Part shown: piece by piece, positions 34,001-45,954 of the stretch
Position numbering within the stretch: the first letter of the stretch is position 1
Layout of the letters: each line of letters opens with the position of its first letter
Assembly (NCBI GenBank): GCA_944472135.2
Contig: OX235262.1
Coordinates: 53,788,440 to 53,852,439, forward strand
Direction: 5' to 3'
Source of the DNA: Trichobilharzia regenti
Lineage: Eukaryota > Platyhelminthes > Trematoda > Strigeidida > Schistosomatidae
Length of the DNA stretch: 64,000 nt
Notes under the pieces: model-generated
What the model was told of the DNA's origin: nothing
The model's database searches: none
The model's input: the letters and a program-made list of their open reading frames with translations, nothing else
Made by a program: the position numbers and the translations under genes

Positions 34001-34259
34001 TTATTTCAACTTCTTTTGTTTGTTACACTGCTAATGGTCCCCTAGGAGGAAATTAATTATCCTTCATAAACTTTGAAAATAACATCTACTTAAGTTGTAG
34101 TGTCGAGAGGATCCTAGGACTTCAGTAATCCAATTCCGCTTCACTTGCTTCTGTGTTATCACTTTCAACTAGCATTAGAACTGCCAACAAACTTTCAATT
34201 TCTGCTTACATGATCTCCATAACATCCTCTATTCCGTATCCATCGGGGCTGCACTTGGC
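31037..34259. other. Long non-coding stretch
   Basis: Apart from the inverted-repeat-element arm at 31645-31735, no repeat, exon or RNA gene is recognised. The 90-codon frame at 32974-33246 has neither splice sites nor coding composition. Confidence 0.5.
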
Positions 34260-34465
34260 TGCCTTGAGTAGGATGTCACTTAAATATCTCTTAAGTGTAT
34301 GTCCAACCCCTCGCCATTCTTTCCTGCATAATTATTCGGCAAGAAGCTTTTGTCCGGTTCACTACCAAACTTTCTGACTGCTAATCTGATCCTCACTATC
34401 AAGGAAGGTCAGCTGTTGATGAAAGTTTCCTGTCTATTGGAACTGCTTACTGTGACAAGTGTTTC
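34260..34465 (-). mobile_element. RTE-B relic, short
   Basis: Shares the GATGTCACTT, GTATGTCCAACCCCTCGCCATTCTTTCCTGC and GTCAGCTGTTGATGAAAGT order of the minus RTE-B copies at 43850-44035 and 59590-59760. Strongly shortened and decayed. Confidence 0.6.
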
Positions 34466-35197
34466 AATTCTCTAAAGCTTACGGGAACACTTACTTGACA
34501 TTAATGTTGAAAATTCGAATCATGTCCCCAGAGTTACTGAAACATTGAAGGACAGATACTATAGCTTAAATATGTTTTACTAATTATCCATCGAATTCAG
34601 TCTCTTAACCTTTAACACAAAACGTCTATCGCTATTCACAGTTCGGTCTATTTAAACTAGAGGAACTTCAGTAAAATGAAGTTTCTTCCTAACTGAGTTC
34701 CATAGCCAAACTAAAGAACTTGAGACACCAGCAAAACTACTTTACAAATACAGCTATGCAGTTAAGCTGCTCTCATGTAGCAAGTGTAACTGTCCAATGG
34801 ATAGAGGCAGAATCTGGGAGTTACGTTAATGGAAATTCTTGCTTCTGGGTAAATTATTTTTTTCTAAGGGGACTGAAATGCAATTTCCACCTCCCTTTAA
34901 CTTCAGACTGCAAGAGCTGACTAGTGTGCAGCAGGTACAGTCTGCTTATATGCTAAAAATATGGCCACTTATTTAGATATGAAAATTTTGACAAAAGGTC
35001 CCAGGTATAAACAATTAACATGGAATTATGCTCGTTGCGCAAGAGTTAACTCCAGTGGCTTAGTAGGATAGTGAATAACTATTAAATATTTGAAACTTTG
35101 TATTAATCATTAATATATCAGTTATAACACAATTACCTATACACCCTGGAGAAAAACAAATCTCGGATTCCAGTGGTAGATGAGGTCCAACAAGTAC
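34466..35197. other. Non-coding stretch
   Basis: Nothing recognised. Confidence 0.5.
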
Positions 35198-35394
35198 GCG
35201 TCGCTGGCACAGTGGTTACGACTCTCGCCGACCATGCACATGGTCCGGGGTTCGATCCTCTGCCGACGCACACTTCATATCTATGGTCGGCCTGCAAAAT
35301 TTGGTCTACCTATATCACATGCAGAAAATTCCATACCTGTACCAAAAAATACGGTGTGGAATGAAGCTGTAATAAAATTTAAAAAATAAATAAA
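35198..35394 (+). mobile_element. tRNA-derived SINE-B
   Basis: Head GCGTCGCTGGCACAGTGGTTACGACTCTCGCC and B box GGGGTTCGATCC, then the SINE-B body (ATCTATGGTCGGCCTGC, AATTCCATACCTGTACC, GTGTGGAATGAAGCTGTAAT) and an AAATAAATAAAT tail. Closely similar to 27080-27281, so this subfamily has a defined consensus. Confidence 0.87.
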
Positions 35395-37486
35395 TTCAGG
35401 TTAGCTAAAATTGCCAAAAGTTTGTTTCCAGGTGGTTTGCCAAAATAGACTGTGCTGAAGTCTTCAAGGACCAAACCAAGTCAACCGTTTACATCAGAAC
35501 GTTGTCCCACTCATTTCAATGAGATGGCAATGTTTCAATCAATAACATACAGACAGAAATACTACATTGCAGCGTCATTTTTATTTTGAGCTAAATAATA
35601 CGAAGTTATTGGTTCATCATCTGTGCAAGTGATAACCGACTACACCTTATGACAGCTAATGTAGCATTATAGAACTAAATCCCTGAGCAGGCGGACAATA
35701 CATTCTTAGTATTCCATCCCTGAAAATTTAAGTGAGTGTTAAAGATGAACTCATCAAGAACAAGTGTACATCATCTGCATATTTGCTAATGACAACTCCC
35801 AAAATTGTTCACCGGAAGTCATGCTAATAATCTTTCAGAAAATTTATTTTAATCCTACTATTTGGCACTGATGGCATAATACGTACATAGATTTAAGACA
35901 GTAATACTTATTGATTGAATAAAACCATTTGAGTGTAAATGAAGGTATAGTTTAACAGATGTCTATTTTATTTCTATCAATTATTTGAAAGTGTAGTATT
36001 GAATTCTATCGAATGATTACTTTTAAGTTTCCGTGAGAATAAGCAGACTTGAGACAATTAACATTTTGTTGCTTGTTAATGTTTTTTATCAAAGTATTTT
36101 CAAATGAGCCGGGTGAATCTTCATTCACTTACTTTTGTATAAGTAAAACAAAATACATTCAGTGTACATTGTTAAACTGTGATTTAATGTTTAGTAAAAA
36201 CCAAACTTTTGTTTCCAGAAAATTTAAAGCACATACTTCAGATAAGTAGATAAGAAATTAATGAATTTGTAAATATAAGATGATAAAAGTGAGTTAACAG
36301 TTACTTCTGAAATTTTAAAATAAATAAAGGCGTTTTGAATCTTTCACGATTGAATTATATGCCAAAGTTAAAACTGAACAAGTTAAAACATGGATCTGAA
36401 CTAGTTTACTTTGTCATTCTGGACTATGAATGCTGATTTCAATGTAGATATCTGGAAACAGATGTTTGGAATAGATAGTTTTATATTCGTATTCAACGAT
36501 GAGTTTAATAAAAATAGGAACCATTCAGATAGCAGTAACCTTTACACATAAAAGGTCAGTGTTGCTAAATTTGCTGGTTATCACATAAACTTCTAAACTG
36601 CCTATTCGTCACTGAGTTACTGTTAGTTGCTTACTATCAGAACTCCTCTGACTGCTTGACCTCTTTCTAGCAATTTCAGTATGCACGAAGTAACCACATG
36701 TCCTCATTCTTTTGATGTAATGGTTACCGCAAATACATGCATTAAGAGATATTACGTATGGGATAGGTATACATTCTTGTTTGCGCTAACAGACGATATC
36801 TATGAAACCGAGTGGTTACTTTTGTTAAAACTTTGCTTCTTCTGTATTCTGGGTTGAATGAATATTGTTCAACACAATTACAATGATTGCCTACTTCGTA
36901 TTTTCACAAACTTTACATATTTCTTATAGTGTAATCATTGGCGAAGCTTTGTGCATATCCATTTTTTTCCAAGCAGTTTAGCTGTATTCCCTGATACATC
37001 ATGAGGACTAGAAATGATAGTAAAAGACTTTGTGTTAGGATGGCTAAATGACAGAAAACTCTAGGATGCCTTATTTCGTAAGCATTCTGATTTGAGAAAT
37101 GTATCAAGCATGAAATCAATAACTTACTGTAAAATATTAAGTGTACGGCTCTCATTTATTTATTGTTTCATGAATATTTTTACTTGACTTTTATTCTACT
37201 CTCATGTTCTTATTGATACTATTATTAATGTAAATGCCCTGTTAATTATTTCTTCCTTTTAGTATATAATGTCAGGATAGAAAATTTTAAACAATATTGT
37301 AATACGCGTTGCGAATTCAGCATTGATTCAAACGTGCTGTTCAGGATAATGTTGTTATTATTATTATCATTATTCCCCTTGACCCTATAAAACAAATAAA
37401 TGAGCCAAATTTGTCAGTGTTCATGCGAAACTCAATACTATGAGGGAAGCTTTCTAGTGTGCCATCTACCTCACACTCCATACTAG
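35395..37486. other. Non-coding stretch
   Basis: No supported exon. The leader-like frame at 36049-36249 has no ATG at its start and is not called. Confidence 0.5.
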
Positions 37487-37802
37487 TGTGGTGACAGCTG
37501 TGTGCTAGCCAAAATTAGTAGACAACAATTTATGTCAATGTTTACTTCCCAAATCTTGGTCATGAGAAAAACAAGAACAAAGACTTTGTTTGGGCTGATG
37601 CGAATCTCAGATATATGGTTTGACCATTAAAGAAACGGCCACAAAGAGATGATAGATTAACTTCCAGGGTGAAAACAACCAATCAGAAAACGCTTTTTCT
37701 CTGCTAGTAATAAGGAATAATAATGTACATAAAAATATATAAATATCTTTTGATTTTCTCAGTAAAAGGTCTGTGGCCTGGCTCTTGTCTTCTGTTGTTA
37801 CA
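37487..37802 (+). mobile_element. Probable solo LTR
   Basis: Begins TGTGGTGACAGC and ends TTCTGTTGTTACA, flanked on both sides by CTAG (37483-37486 and 37803-37806; ACTAG if the end is read one base shorter). Inside are an AATATATAAATATC TATA-like element (37734-37747) and a GC-richer stretch AAAGGTCTGTGGCCTGGCTC before the end, as in LTR R/U5 regions. No gag-pol follows. 316 bp fits a gypsy or BEL/Pao LTR left by recombination. Orientation is from the TATA box position. Confidence 0.62.
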
Positions 37803-38209
37803 CTAGTCTATTAACGGAATTGCACGTATCATAATTTTCATCTTAGTATGAAGCATTTTAAAGTTTAATCACATACCGGGCGTGAATACTATACAATGTC
37901 GGATGAGTATACACTGCTATGAAGTTTCTTTTATTGCGTTAGTCGTAGAAACAGCTAACATCACAGAAACAAAAGATCTACCTATAGTCACCGCATTACA
38001 ATACAAGTGAAAGCTTTTATTGATCCACCTACTGCAGTGACAGATGTTTTCGGATAGACTAGACTGGCTTCCAAACCAACTGCTGAATATGCATGCTTAG
38101 AAATCCTACATTATCAGGATGACATCCCTGGTAAAGCCATAGGTGTATACTGCTTGTTCGTACCAAACTAAAGGTGAATAGCTTTTCAGCTCACCATGGT
38201 TTTCAGTGA

Positions 38210-38452
38210 GCGCCGGTGGCATAACGGTTAGGACGCGCGCCGACCACGCACATGGTCCGGGGTTCGATCCCCGGCCACCGACGCACTCCTTTACCTCGCT
38301 AAGTCAGAAATAATACTGGTAAAGAGGAAAGGTTGGGCATGAGGCTAGCAACTCCATCCTGTAAAATTAAACAGTGCTACAGAAACTTCAAGCCACTAGC
38401 TTGAAGCCCTATGTTCCACTGGCGAAAGTGAAGGAAAAAATAAAGAAAAGAA
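38210..38452 (+). mobile_element. tRNA-derived SINE-A, the least decayed copy
   Basis: Starts GCGCCGGTGGCATAACGGTTAGGACG (A box) with a perfect T-arm CCGGGGTTCGATCCCCGG (38258-38275). The head folds like a tRNA 5' and T-arm but has no proper acceptor closure, so it is a retroposon head, not a tRNA gene. The body is complete to GTGAAGGAAAAAATAAAG. A good reference for the family in this genome. Confidence 0.9.
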
Positions 38453-38847
38453 GAAAGATGGTTTTCAGAGGCTGTCTGCTTGTCTTCAACTTATAATGCT
38501 GTTTACTCCAAAAAAATATTTGACTGTATATTCTTCGTTATGAAAAAATAAGATACTAAGGACTCCATTCTTTAAATAAAAGGAATCCCATTTTTTGATC
38601 TTATTGTCTTCCTGTAAATAAATGAAAAACACATGAAACAGCTGTTTTCAGTATTTTTAATCACATTGTGTCGGCGTGGTATAAGCTGTCTCCAAAAATA
38701 CCTGTGCTTATAAAACGTAGTAGCATTTGAAAATCACGTTCACATTTTCTTCATTAAGGTGCATTCATGATATTAGATAACAACCCAAGTATCGCAACTG
38801 TCATCGTCCTACTACATTGTTTTTCTAATTTTTTTAATTTTACTTCG

Positions 38848-39056
38848 TTACGTTCCCAGTGGAACATAGAGCTTTAAGCTACAGCTTTGAAGTTTCAGTA
38901 GCAATGGTATTTATTTTTACGGGATGGGGCTGCTAGCCTCATGCCCAACCTCCTCTCTTTACCAGCCTTATTGTTGACTTAGCGTGGTAAAGGAGTGCGT
39001 CAACCGCGGATCAAACCCCGAACCACGTGCGACGTCGTTGGCAAGCATTCGACGCA
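38848..39056 (-). mobile_element. tRNA-derived SINE-A (minus)
   Basis: Plus strand reads CGTTCCCAGTGGAACATAGAG, GTTTCAGTAGCAATGGTA, GGGATGGGGCTGCTAGCCTCATGCCCAACC, TTTACCAGCC, AAAGGAGTGCGTC, ACCCCGAACCACGTGC, the reverse complement of SINE-A in full. Confidence 0.84.
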
Positions 39057-39456
39057 ATAAAGGCATAATCTGCTTACATCAATTAGTTTTATGAGGGTAT
39101 AATTAGAGTTAATATAAGGGTGCAACGAGCTCAGCGTTAGTTTTACGACCACAAAAAATAATGAAGTCCACTGCAATTTAAAACATTTCCTTCATTGACA
39201 GGCAAAAAATCACCGGCTGGATATTATTATCTATTATACCTCTAAACACTGAATAACCATTTAACTTACTCAGTATTTGGTCTTTGAACATTATCATACC
39301 AGGTGACGTCATCGGCCCTGATTACTTTGAGAGATCAAACAGAGTTCAAATTCATATGAATATTTAGGTTTTATTTTTCTCGAATAAAGATATGCGTTAA
39401 TAATAAAAGATACCTGATTAGTGAACATAGCTTGAATAAAGGAAAAACAACGGGTT

Positions 39457-39693
39457 GTGCATCGTTGGCACAGAGGTAGAATGCTTGCCAGCCATGCAGG
39501 TGGTCTGGGATTCAATTCTTAGCCGACGCACTCCTTTACCTCTCTATTTTAGTAATAAGACTGCCAGAGATGGAAGGTTGGGAATGAGGTTAGCAACCCC
39601 ATCCCGTAAAAGAAATAAATACCATTGTTACCGAAACTTCAAGCATGTAACTTGAAGCCCTATGTTCCACTGGGAACGTGAAGGAATAAAAAA
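39457..39693 (+). mobile_element. tRNA-derived SINE-A
   Basis: Head GCATCGTTGGCACAGAGGTAGAATG with B box GGGATTCAATTC; body through GGAAGGTTGGGAATGAGG, TAGCAACCCCATCCCGTA, CCGAAACTTCAAGC, TGAAGCCCTATGTTCCACTGGGAACGTGAAGGAATAAAA. Confidence 0.84.
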
Positions 39694-40489
39694 CGGTTTG
39701 TGCAAAATAAGATGCAGCCATTATTTAGTTTGTTGTTTTCTCCTTAGCCACGTAGAACATAAACTATTAACTAAGCTTGTATACCGAGAAATTTATAACC
39801 TACTTGAAAAGATGACATCAAGTCAGCTAACAGGAGAAATTATACTTATTTAATTTATGCATGGACGAATCACTTTTTGAAACAATACAAAGTCAAAATA
39901 TAAAATTTTGGATAAAATCGATAAGGAGTTGCATAAAAAAGGACAATAGGTGGATAAGTCGTGATGTGGCAAACTCAGACCATCAAATCACCTTATAGCG
40001 AATGGGAATAAGTTACAGCGAAATAATGCGTAGTCAAACAAAATAGATTGAAGACAACCAGTTGGCAAGGCAAGGAAAGACTGACAACTGCTTCTTTCTA
40101 AATACATAAATCAGGTTCCAATCGTTTGGTGGCAACTGCTTCGGCAGTCTTGAGCAAAACTGAATTGCTTTGTGTAGTGACAATTTTAAAAGGATTTCAT
40201 CGTATCTGTCTCGTGATGTGCATCGACGAAATTCCTGTTACTGGCATTATTGAAGGCATTTGTGTTCTTAGGAAGTAGGCTTTAAAGTGCACGTCCAAAG
40301 AATCTAGGTAAGTCTCTCTTTCTGTTCTCTGTGTAGTTGCTACTATCTGTACATGTGAATTTGCATACACAGACGGAATTTACATGGGAAAATATCCACT
40401 AACCTTCAATTTCACCAAAGAGCATGTCGTTCTATAGACTGTGGTCGACGTAGCAGTAAGACAGATTTTAGCTAGTGACGTCCCTGACC
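39694..40489. other. Non-coding stretch
   Basis: No convincing feature; parts may be decayed upstream RTE-B sequence. Confidence 0.4.
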
Positions 40490-41480
40490 ATCTGTTGACT
40501 ATTCCTGAACAAAATACACCCTCTCGATTATTTCACTAGGTCCTGCATGTAAGGGAGGAAATCTTGAACACAATCAAGCCAGTGAAGTCCAAGAAAGCAG
40601 CAGAACCAAATGAAATTTTCCCGAAGCACTGAGAACGGGCCCAGAGACTGCGGAAGATGTGCACATGCCATTATAACTAGAGGCTTAGAAAAGTCACCTT
40701 GATAAGCTACCGAAGAAGGGCAACTCATGTCCCTGGAAGAACTGATAGGAAATAATGTTCTTGTTCATGCCAAATAAAATAATAAGTCATGTCAGCCTGG
40801 AGATAATAAAAGATGCACTGGATGCAGAACTCCTCCACCCACCAGAAAAAGCTTGATTCAGGAAAGACGAATCGTATGTTGGTCGAGTTGCAACTCTGCG
40901 CATCGCCATCACAGAACAAAGCATAGAATGGTGGTCAAACCCCCATCTATCTCAACTACATCGAGGCCTTACTTCTCAACACTACGGTGTTTACATTGCT
41001 ATATGACAATTACACGTGTCAAATGATCCACAACGGGAAACTCAGTAAGGCGTTCCACATGAATACAGTAGTGATACAAGGCTGACTGTCTATTATCACC
41101 GATGATATTCTTGGTGTTTGACTGGATCATGCGTCACACAATGAGTAGGGAGTGGGAAGACAGGAATACGCTGCACAGATAAGAAGACTCTAGAAGAGAT
41201 GGATTTCGCTCATAGATGATTTATGTTTAATGTCACGCAAACTCAAAGAAGTGCAGGCGAAAACCAACAAAATGGTTGAAGAGGCTGGAAGCGAAGACAG
41301 GACTCCAGCTGAACATAGAGAAGACGGAGTGGATTGAAATAACCAACCAACAGCAACAACAACAACCAGCACCAATCACCATCAACGGGGAGATTTTTCA
41401 GAGGTTACTACCTTCACTTATTTAGGAAGCATCGTTTAAGCCACAGGCAGTCGGAAAGGATGAAGATATCAAATTTGTAA
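40490..41480 (+). mobile_element. RTE-B relic covering the reverse transcriptase
   Basis: The longest RTE-B copy, in many frames: VREEILNTIKPVKSKKAAEPNEI near 40548-40620 (K-A-x-G-P-D-E/N-I motif with G-P altered); RVATLRIAI-type region near 40880; LLSTLRCLHCYM near 40975-41010; a damaged RQG-C-L-S-P motif near 41080; FDWIMRHTMS near 41115-41145; EAKTGLQLNIEKTE near 41290-41335; PITINGE near 41371-41392; then YLGSIV near 41420. The catalytic FADD is lost (FRS..DDLCL near 41205). Purely a pseudogene. Confidence 0.8.
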
Positions 41481-43324
41481 AAACTTAAGGTTTATTCAAA
41501 CAGATTTAATGATAAGCAAAGGATATAGAGAATATATGCACACAGGAGGAAAGATCAAGCCTTAAATGTATGAAATGAATCACTGCTTATGAATCAATAA
41601 ATTCAACAGCAGACCAAGATAGCATTAGTAGCTGGATTTAATTCTTTCGTACACAAATTTCCCGCCGTTGTAGAAGAACTGCTATGGTTACTACTGTTTG
41701 AATTATTCGGTATTTAGTAGCTTTAGTCTGAAAAAGAATTCTTCCATGCTGGTGCTATGTCTTTTTTGTCTTATTGTATATGACGGATGAGAATGTTTTC
41801 TATTTGATAATCTTTTAACATTTCATTCTCTTGCGCCACATGAAGACTTTATTATCAACCTAGCTGGTTGATTATTTCTTCAGATGATTGTCTTTATCTT
41901 TAAATAGGCTATCAAGTGGATCTACGCCCAGATGTGTACTTACTGACGTTTTATGTTTAAATATCAGGCTCACTTACAATTGGACAGCTTAAAGACAATG
42001 AAAAATTAAATATTCATACAAACTGGTAATACATCCTCATGCCTAATTAAGTCAGAATTAATGAAGTAATCAATCCTCCTAATGGAGCATTCGTGATAGC
42101 AAAATCAGAGCTTGGAGAACACTAAAAAGTTCACATTCCTATCCTAGACCATAAATGTTATACATTATTCCACCTATTTAAACACCGAAGAGGATGGTCA
42201 GCAGGTCACTGAATTACTCCTAAGATGACTAGCACAGGGATTCAGTGTTCCCTTTTCGTCTCATATAGTTGCATGTACCTGCATCTGAAGTGAGTGACTG
42301 GTTTCCCACTATGAGTAGAAAAAGAGTATTCATATTTTCAAACGTTATCACATCATCTAGTATGTGATTGGTCCAATAAAACCACCATCTTTCAAGAGGC
42401 ATTATGTTTATTTCAGGATCTCACCGAAGCATTCACACTTCAGGCTGACATGTCAACAAAAACTCATGGTTTCCGTGTAATATAAATTGACCAGCTGAAA
42501 ATTCAAGATGGCTTCAACAAATGTTCGAAATATTCATACCATTAACACATTTACCAGTACTTGTAATTAAAGGCATGTTGTAGACCTCCTCTTAACGCTT
42601 TTATATGCGCGATTATATGATACCTGTTAAACAAACACGTCACAGAACACTGATTAATTTACATTTCCATTGCCTTCTTTTACTCATGGTGATAAGATTA
42701 CTGAATAACTGTCTCCTAACTGAATCATGTTTATGTATATGAGTACGAGTGAGTGTGTGTGTGAGCATGGGTAAGTGTTTCAGCAGACTGATCCAGTAGA
42801 GAGATAAATGACTAATACTCATTATAATATTATTCTATTGATCTGACCTGTACACCTATTTTCGTGTTTACTCATTTCGTTTCAGGTATTGAATAACTTT
42901 CACATACATATGTCTCAGTTATGGTGAATAATGATTTCGTTTTTAAATTAAACAGTTTTAAATGATTGGAAAAAAGTAACCAATCAGAAGTAAGGAAAAT
43001 TATTGACCAGTCAAAGAGAGAACTGTTTTTCATTAAAAACAATAAATATAAATATATATAATTTTTATGGCATACAGTAATCGAGAGACAGAAAGAAAAA
43101 AAAGAGACCAATCGCTTTATCAAATTCACTTATGACTTAGATTATTGATAACACGATCATCATCATTATTATTATTCTTATTACTGAGAGTGAAACGAGA
43201 TGTGTAATAATTCGATGCCCCCTTTTTTTTAAAAAAAAATCTTTCATCGATAATGACCACTTGATGTGATTATTTAAGAAAGTGTAATTAACAAATCAAC
43301 ATACGCACACATATCGTCATCATC
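41481..43324. other. Non-coding stretch
   Basis: No repeat or exon recognised up to the candidate exon at 43325. There is an ATT triplet run near 43160-43180. Confidence 0.5.
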
Positions 43325-43440
43325 ATGCTAATTTATTCGGAATTACTAACTGATTATACTCAAAAAGATAATCAATCATCGAAATGTGATCGACTCAGCG
43401 GTAAAGAGAAACGCCTACCACGATTTGCACTATCTGAAAA
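43325..43440 (+). CDS. Candidate 5' coding exon (38 codons) with consensus donor
   Basis: An ATG at 43325, with an in-frame stop upstream at 43289, opens a frame of 38 codons plus two bases that ends exactly at a GTAAGT donor (43441). The peptide begins MLIYSELLTDYTQ, is charged and hydrophilic (KCDRLSGKEKRLPRF), and its base composition is less AT-rich than the flanks. It carries no repeat signature. No partner exon was identified, so the protein is unknown. It could also be an internal exon if an upstream acceptor is used, or chance. Confidence 0.42.
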
Positions 43441-43639
43441 GTAAGTGGAATTTCAGTACGTTTGTTTTATTTGATAATATTAATTTACGTGTTATTTTTA
43501 AAGAAAATTTTAATTTTGAAGTAATAGAAGCAGGAGCTGAGGTTTTGTGAACTGAATTGTCACATGGCTCTTAGACTGCCATTGAGTAATTGAATCGAAC
43601 AAGCTCTATATCCATTATTATTATTTATTATTATATCCT
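43441..43639. other. Possible intron start
   Basis: AT-rich DNA after the GTAAGT donor, ending in a TTA run that is the tail of the minus RTE-B element. Confidence 0.45.
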
Positions 43640-44445
43640 TCAATTCCTAGAGGAACATAGGCCTTCAGCTGCGCACCTCCATTGCCTTCTGTTTTCTCCC
43701 AACTTTTTCATCCCGCTTCAAGTCTGCCCACACGCTTTCATCTCCTCTTCACATGACCTCCTCCAAGTCACCCCACCATCGCACTGACGACCAACTCGCC
43801 GCTTCCCATTCAGTCGGGTTCCAGTCGAGCAATGGCTTGTCTAGTGATGTCACTTGATGGTTTGTTTCCTCAGAGTATGGCCAATCCATCTCCATTTCTT
43901 CCTGCCTATTTGTTTCACAATCGGTTCCTGCTGAGTTGGTTCGCTCATTGTCAGAGATCTCTGCTGCTGATCTTTTCTGGCCCACTATCTGATCTTGAGT
44001 ATTGAGCGAAGACAGCTGTTAATGAAGGCCTATAGTTTGTTGGAGATGCTCTTCATGACGCACCAAGTCTCTGATCCATATAGTGAGTAGCACTGACTTC
44101 ACATTGGAGTTGAAAATCCGGATCTTATTTTGGATGCTGAGTGCTGAGTGCTGTTGACCTCCACACAGACTTGAGAGTAATGAAAGCCTGCCTTGCTTTT
44201 CCGATTCCGGCTTTGATATCCTCGTCGGTTCCGCCTGTAGTTGAAACAATGCTTCCCAGGTAGATGGGTAGGTAAATGGGGTTGTTTCTTCCAGGTTCCT
44301 CCCATTTATGCTGGCTGATTGTTGTCTGTTATTGTTGGCCAGGAATCTTCATCACCTCTGTTTTATCTATGTTCACCTGTAGTCCCATCTTTGATGCTTC
44401 TTCTGCCAGCTTGTTGCTTTTCACTTGCATAGCTTTATATCTACA
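43640..44445 (-). mobile_element. RTE-B retrotransposon 3' end
   Basis: The best preserved 3' end of this family, with an AAT-repeat tail (43612-43640 on the plus strand, complement). Minus-strand reading: VMKIPGQQ (44350-44330), a YLGSIVSTTGG-like stretch near 44265-44235, AFITLKSVWRS near 44190-44155, a DQRLGAS..-like region near 44070, GDGLAIL/GNKPSSDITRQAIARLEPDW (43900-43815) and the GR-P end. Frameshifts separate these pieces. It serves as the reference for the interrupted copy at 13910/17081. Confidence 0.84.
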
Positions 44446-45954
44446 GCTCTATATCTAGGCTGACAAATTTTTTTCCCCTCTTACTCAAAACTAATTCCTC
44501 GTGATTATGATGCTCATACTTATTCGGTTGGTATGGTGTCGACATTCCGAACTAGAAAAAGTGATACGGAGTGATCTTTAGTGTTACTATTATCTGTATT
44601 GCTAAAGAATTCGCCAGAGAATATATATATATATTCAACAGTTAACACAAGACAGTCTGGATTCTTGAAACTCTTTAATGTCCGTTTAACGTGAAGCTTT
44701 AGATTCAAAACACATCACTGCAGAGACATAACAGAAAACTAATAATGGCAAAAATGAGTAAATTGCTAGCCATCTTTTAATGAATTTCTAAACGCTTTGT
44801 TGAAAATGAAATGAATTGATTCGTGATGAAATGTATTGGCGCTTATCTGTCAACTTATAAATTACACGTAAGAGGTGTTATTTTTTCAAGTTGCGCTTAG
44901 TATTTCTGAATCTCTGTCTCCATCTTTGTCATGTTATCTCTTCTTTGATTCTGAACTGTGAGCTGAATCCAATCCTGGTCTGTTAGATCAACCTGAGCTA
45001 GATAAACATTTAATAGCCTCTATATTTCCACCAGCATAAAAGTGACAAAATATGATAACTAAGTCCCATATGACATATATGAACAGCATTATGACAACGT
45101 GGATTGTACAGGTCTATCTGTACATCGCACAAGGTGTGCTGCCAAACTGTTTGAATACAATTAAAATTCAGAAAACAGAAAGATTGAGCGAAGAAATATT
45201 TACTTTTCAATTAGATCCTCATCTCTGGCTCTACTCTAATATATATAGCATTTTAATTACAATACACAACAGTTTGCCAATCAAGTGGTGATAAGTTTGT
45301 TAACAATAATTAAACACTGTCAAAATGTCAATGGGTTAATAATCATTAATTAAAATTCATCCGAATTCTAGCCCACTACGAGAAAGCAATATTTACGGTA
45401 ACCTTAAAATTTTAAGGCTTTACAATTACCAACAACTGGTTTTGTCATGATCAGTTTGACAAATCACTTATTGAAAATCTATTTCACAGTAAAAATCACA
45501 TCATGTCATTGTGAATGTAGCTAGTAATACTCAGAGTGTCAAATACATTTTCACGGCAGATTTTGATAAGACTAAGCATGATTTTCTTATCGTAAAGGTA
45601 TACTGACCTTTAAAGGCTTCTCTTGATTCCGCCTTCCTCTGCATATCTCCTGTGATACCACCCTCTCACTACACTATTACATGTTTCAATCTTAGAAACT
45701 GGACGTAATTCCATTTTAACTTGTCTGGATGAGAAAATGTGACAGTCTTAAAATCTGACACAACAGGGTTGAGAGAGATTGATGGCTGAAGCCTTATTTA
45801 TTGAATTAACTAAGAATATAAGAATGCAATATGAATGATTGAATATCTTCCCTAGATATCTGAAAAATTCTGGTTTCCCTATGACAATTGAAAGAGATTA
45901 TGGAGGATCGTCAAGACTGACTTTTGACTTGTCTAGTTACAGTTGGTATAACTA
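44446..45954. other. Non-coding stretch
   Basis: No supported gene. A TA run lies at 44621-44633. Frames at 45010-45291 are on both strands over the same bases and not supported. Confidence 0.5.

Noticed and set aside
36049..36249. Signal-peptide-like reading resembling a micro-exon-gene leader
   Set aside because: The first codon is TTG, with no ATG or splice acceptor at the right place; AT-rich hydrophobic frames are common by chance here.
38210..38285. tRNA gene at the head of the SINE
   Set aside because: A and B boxes are good but there is no closing acceptor stem, and the same head leads into the SINE body in many copies.
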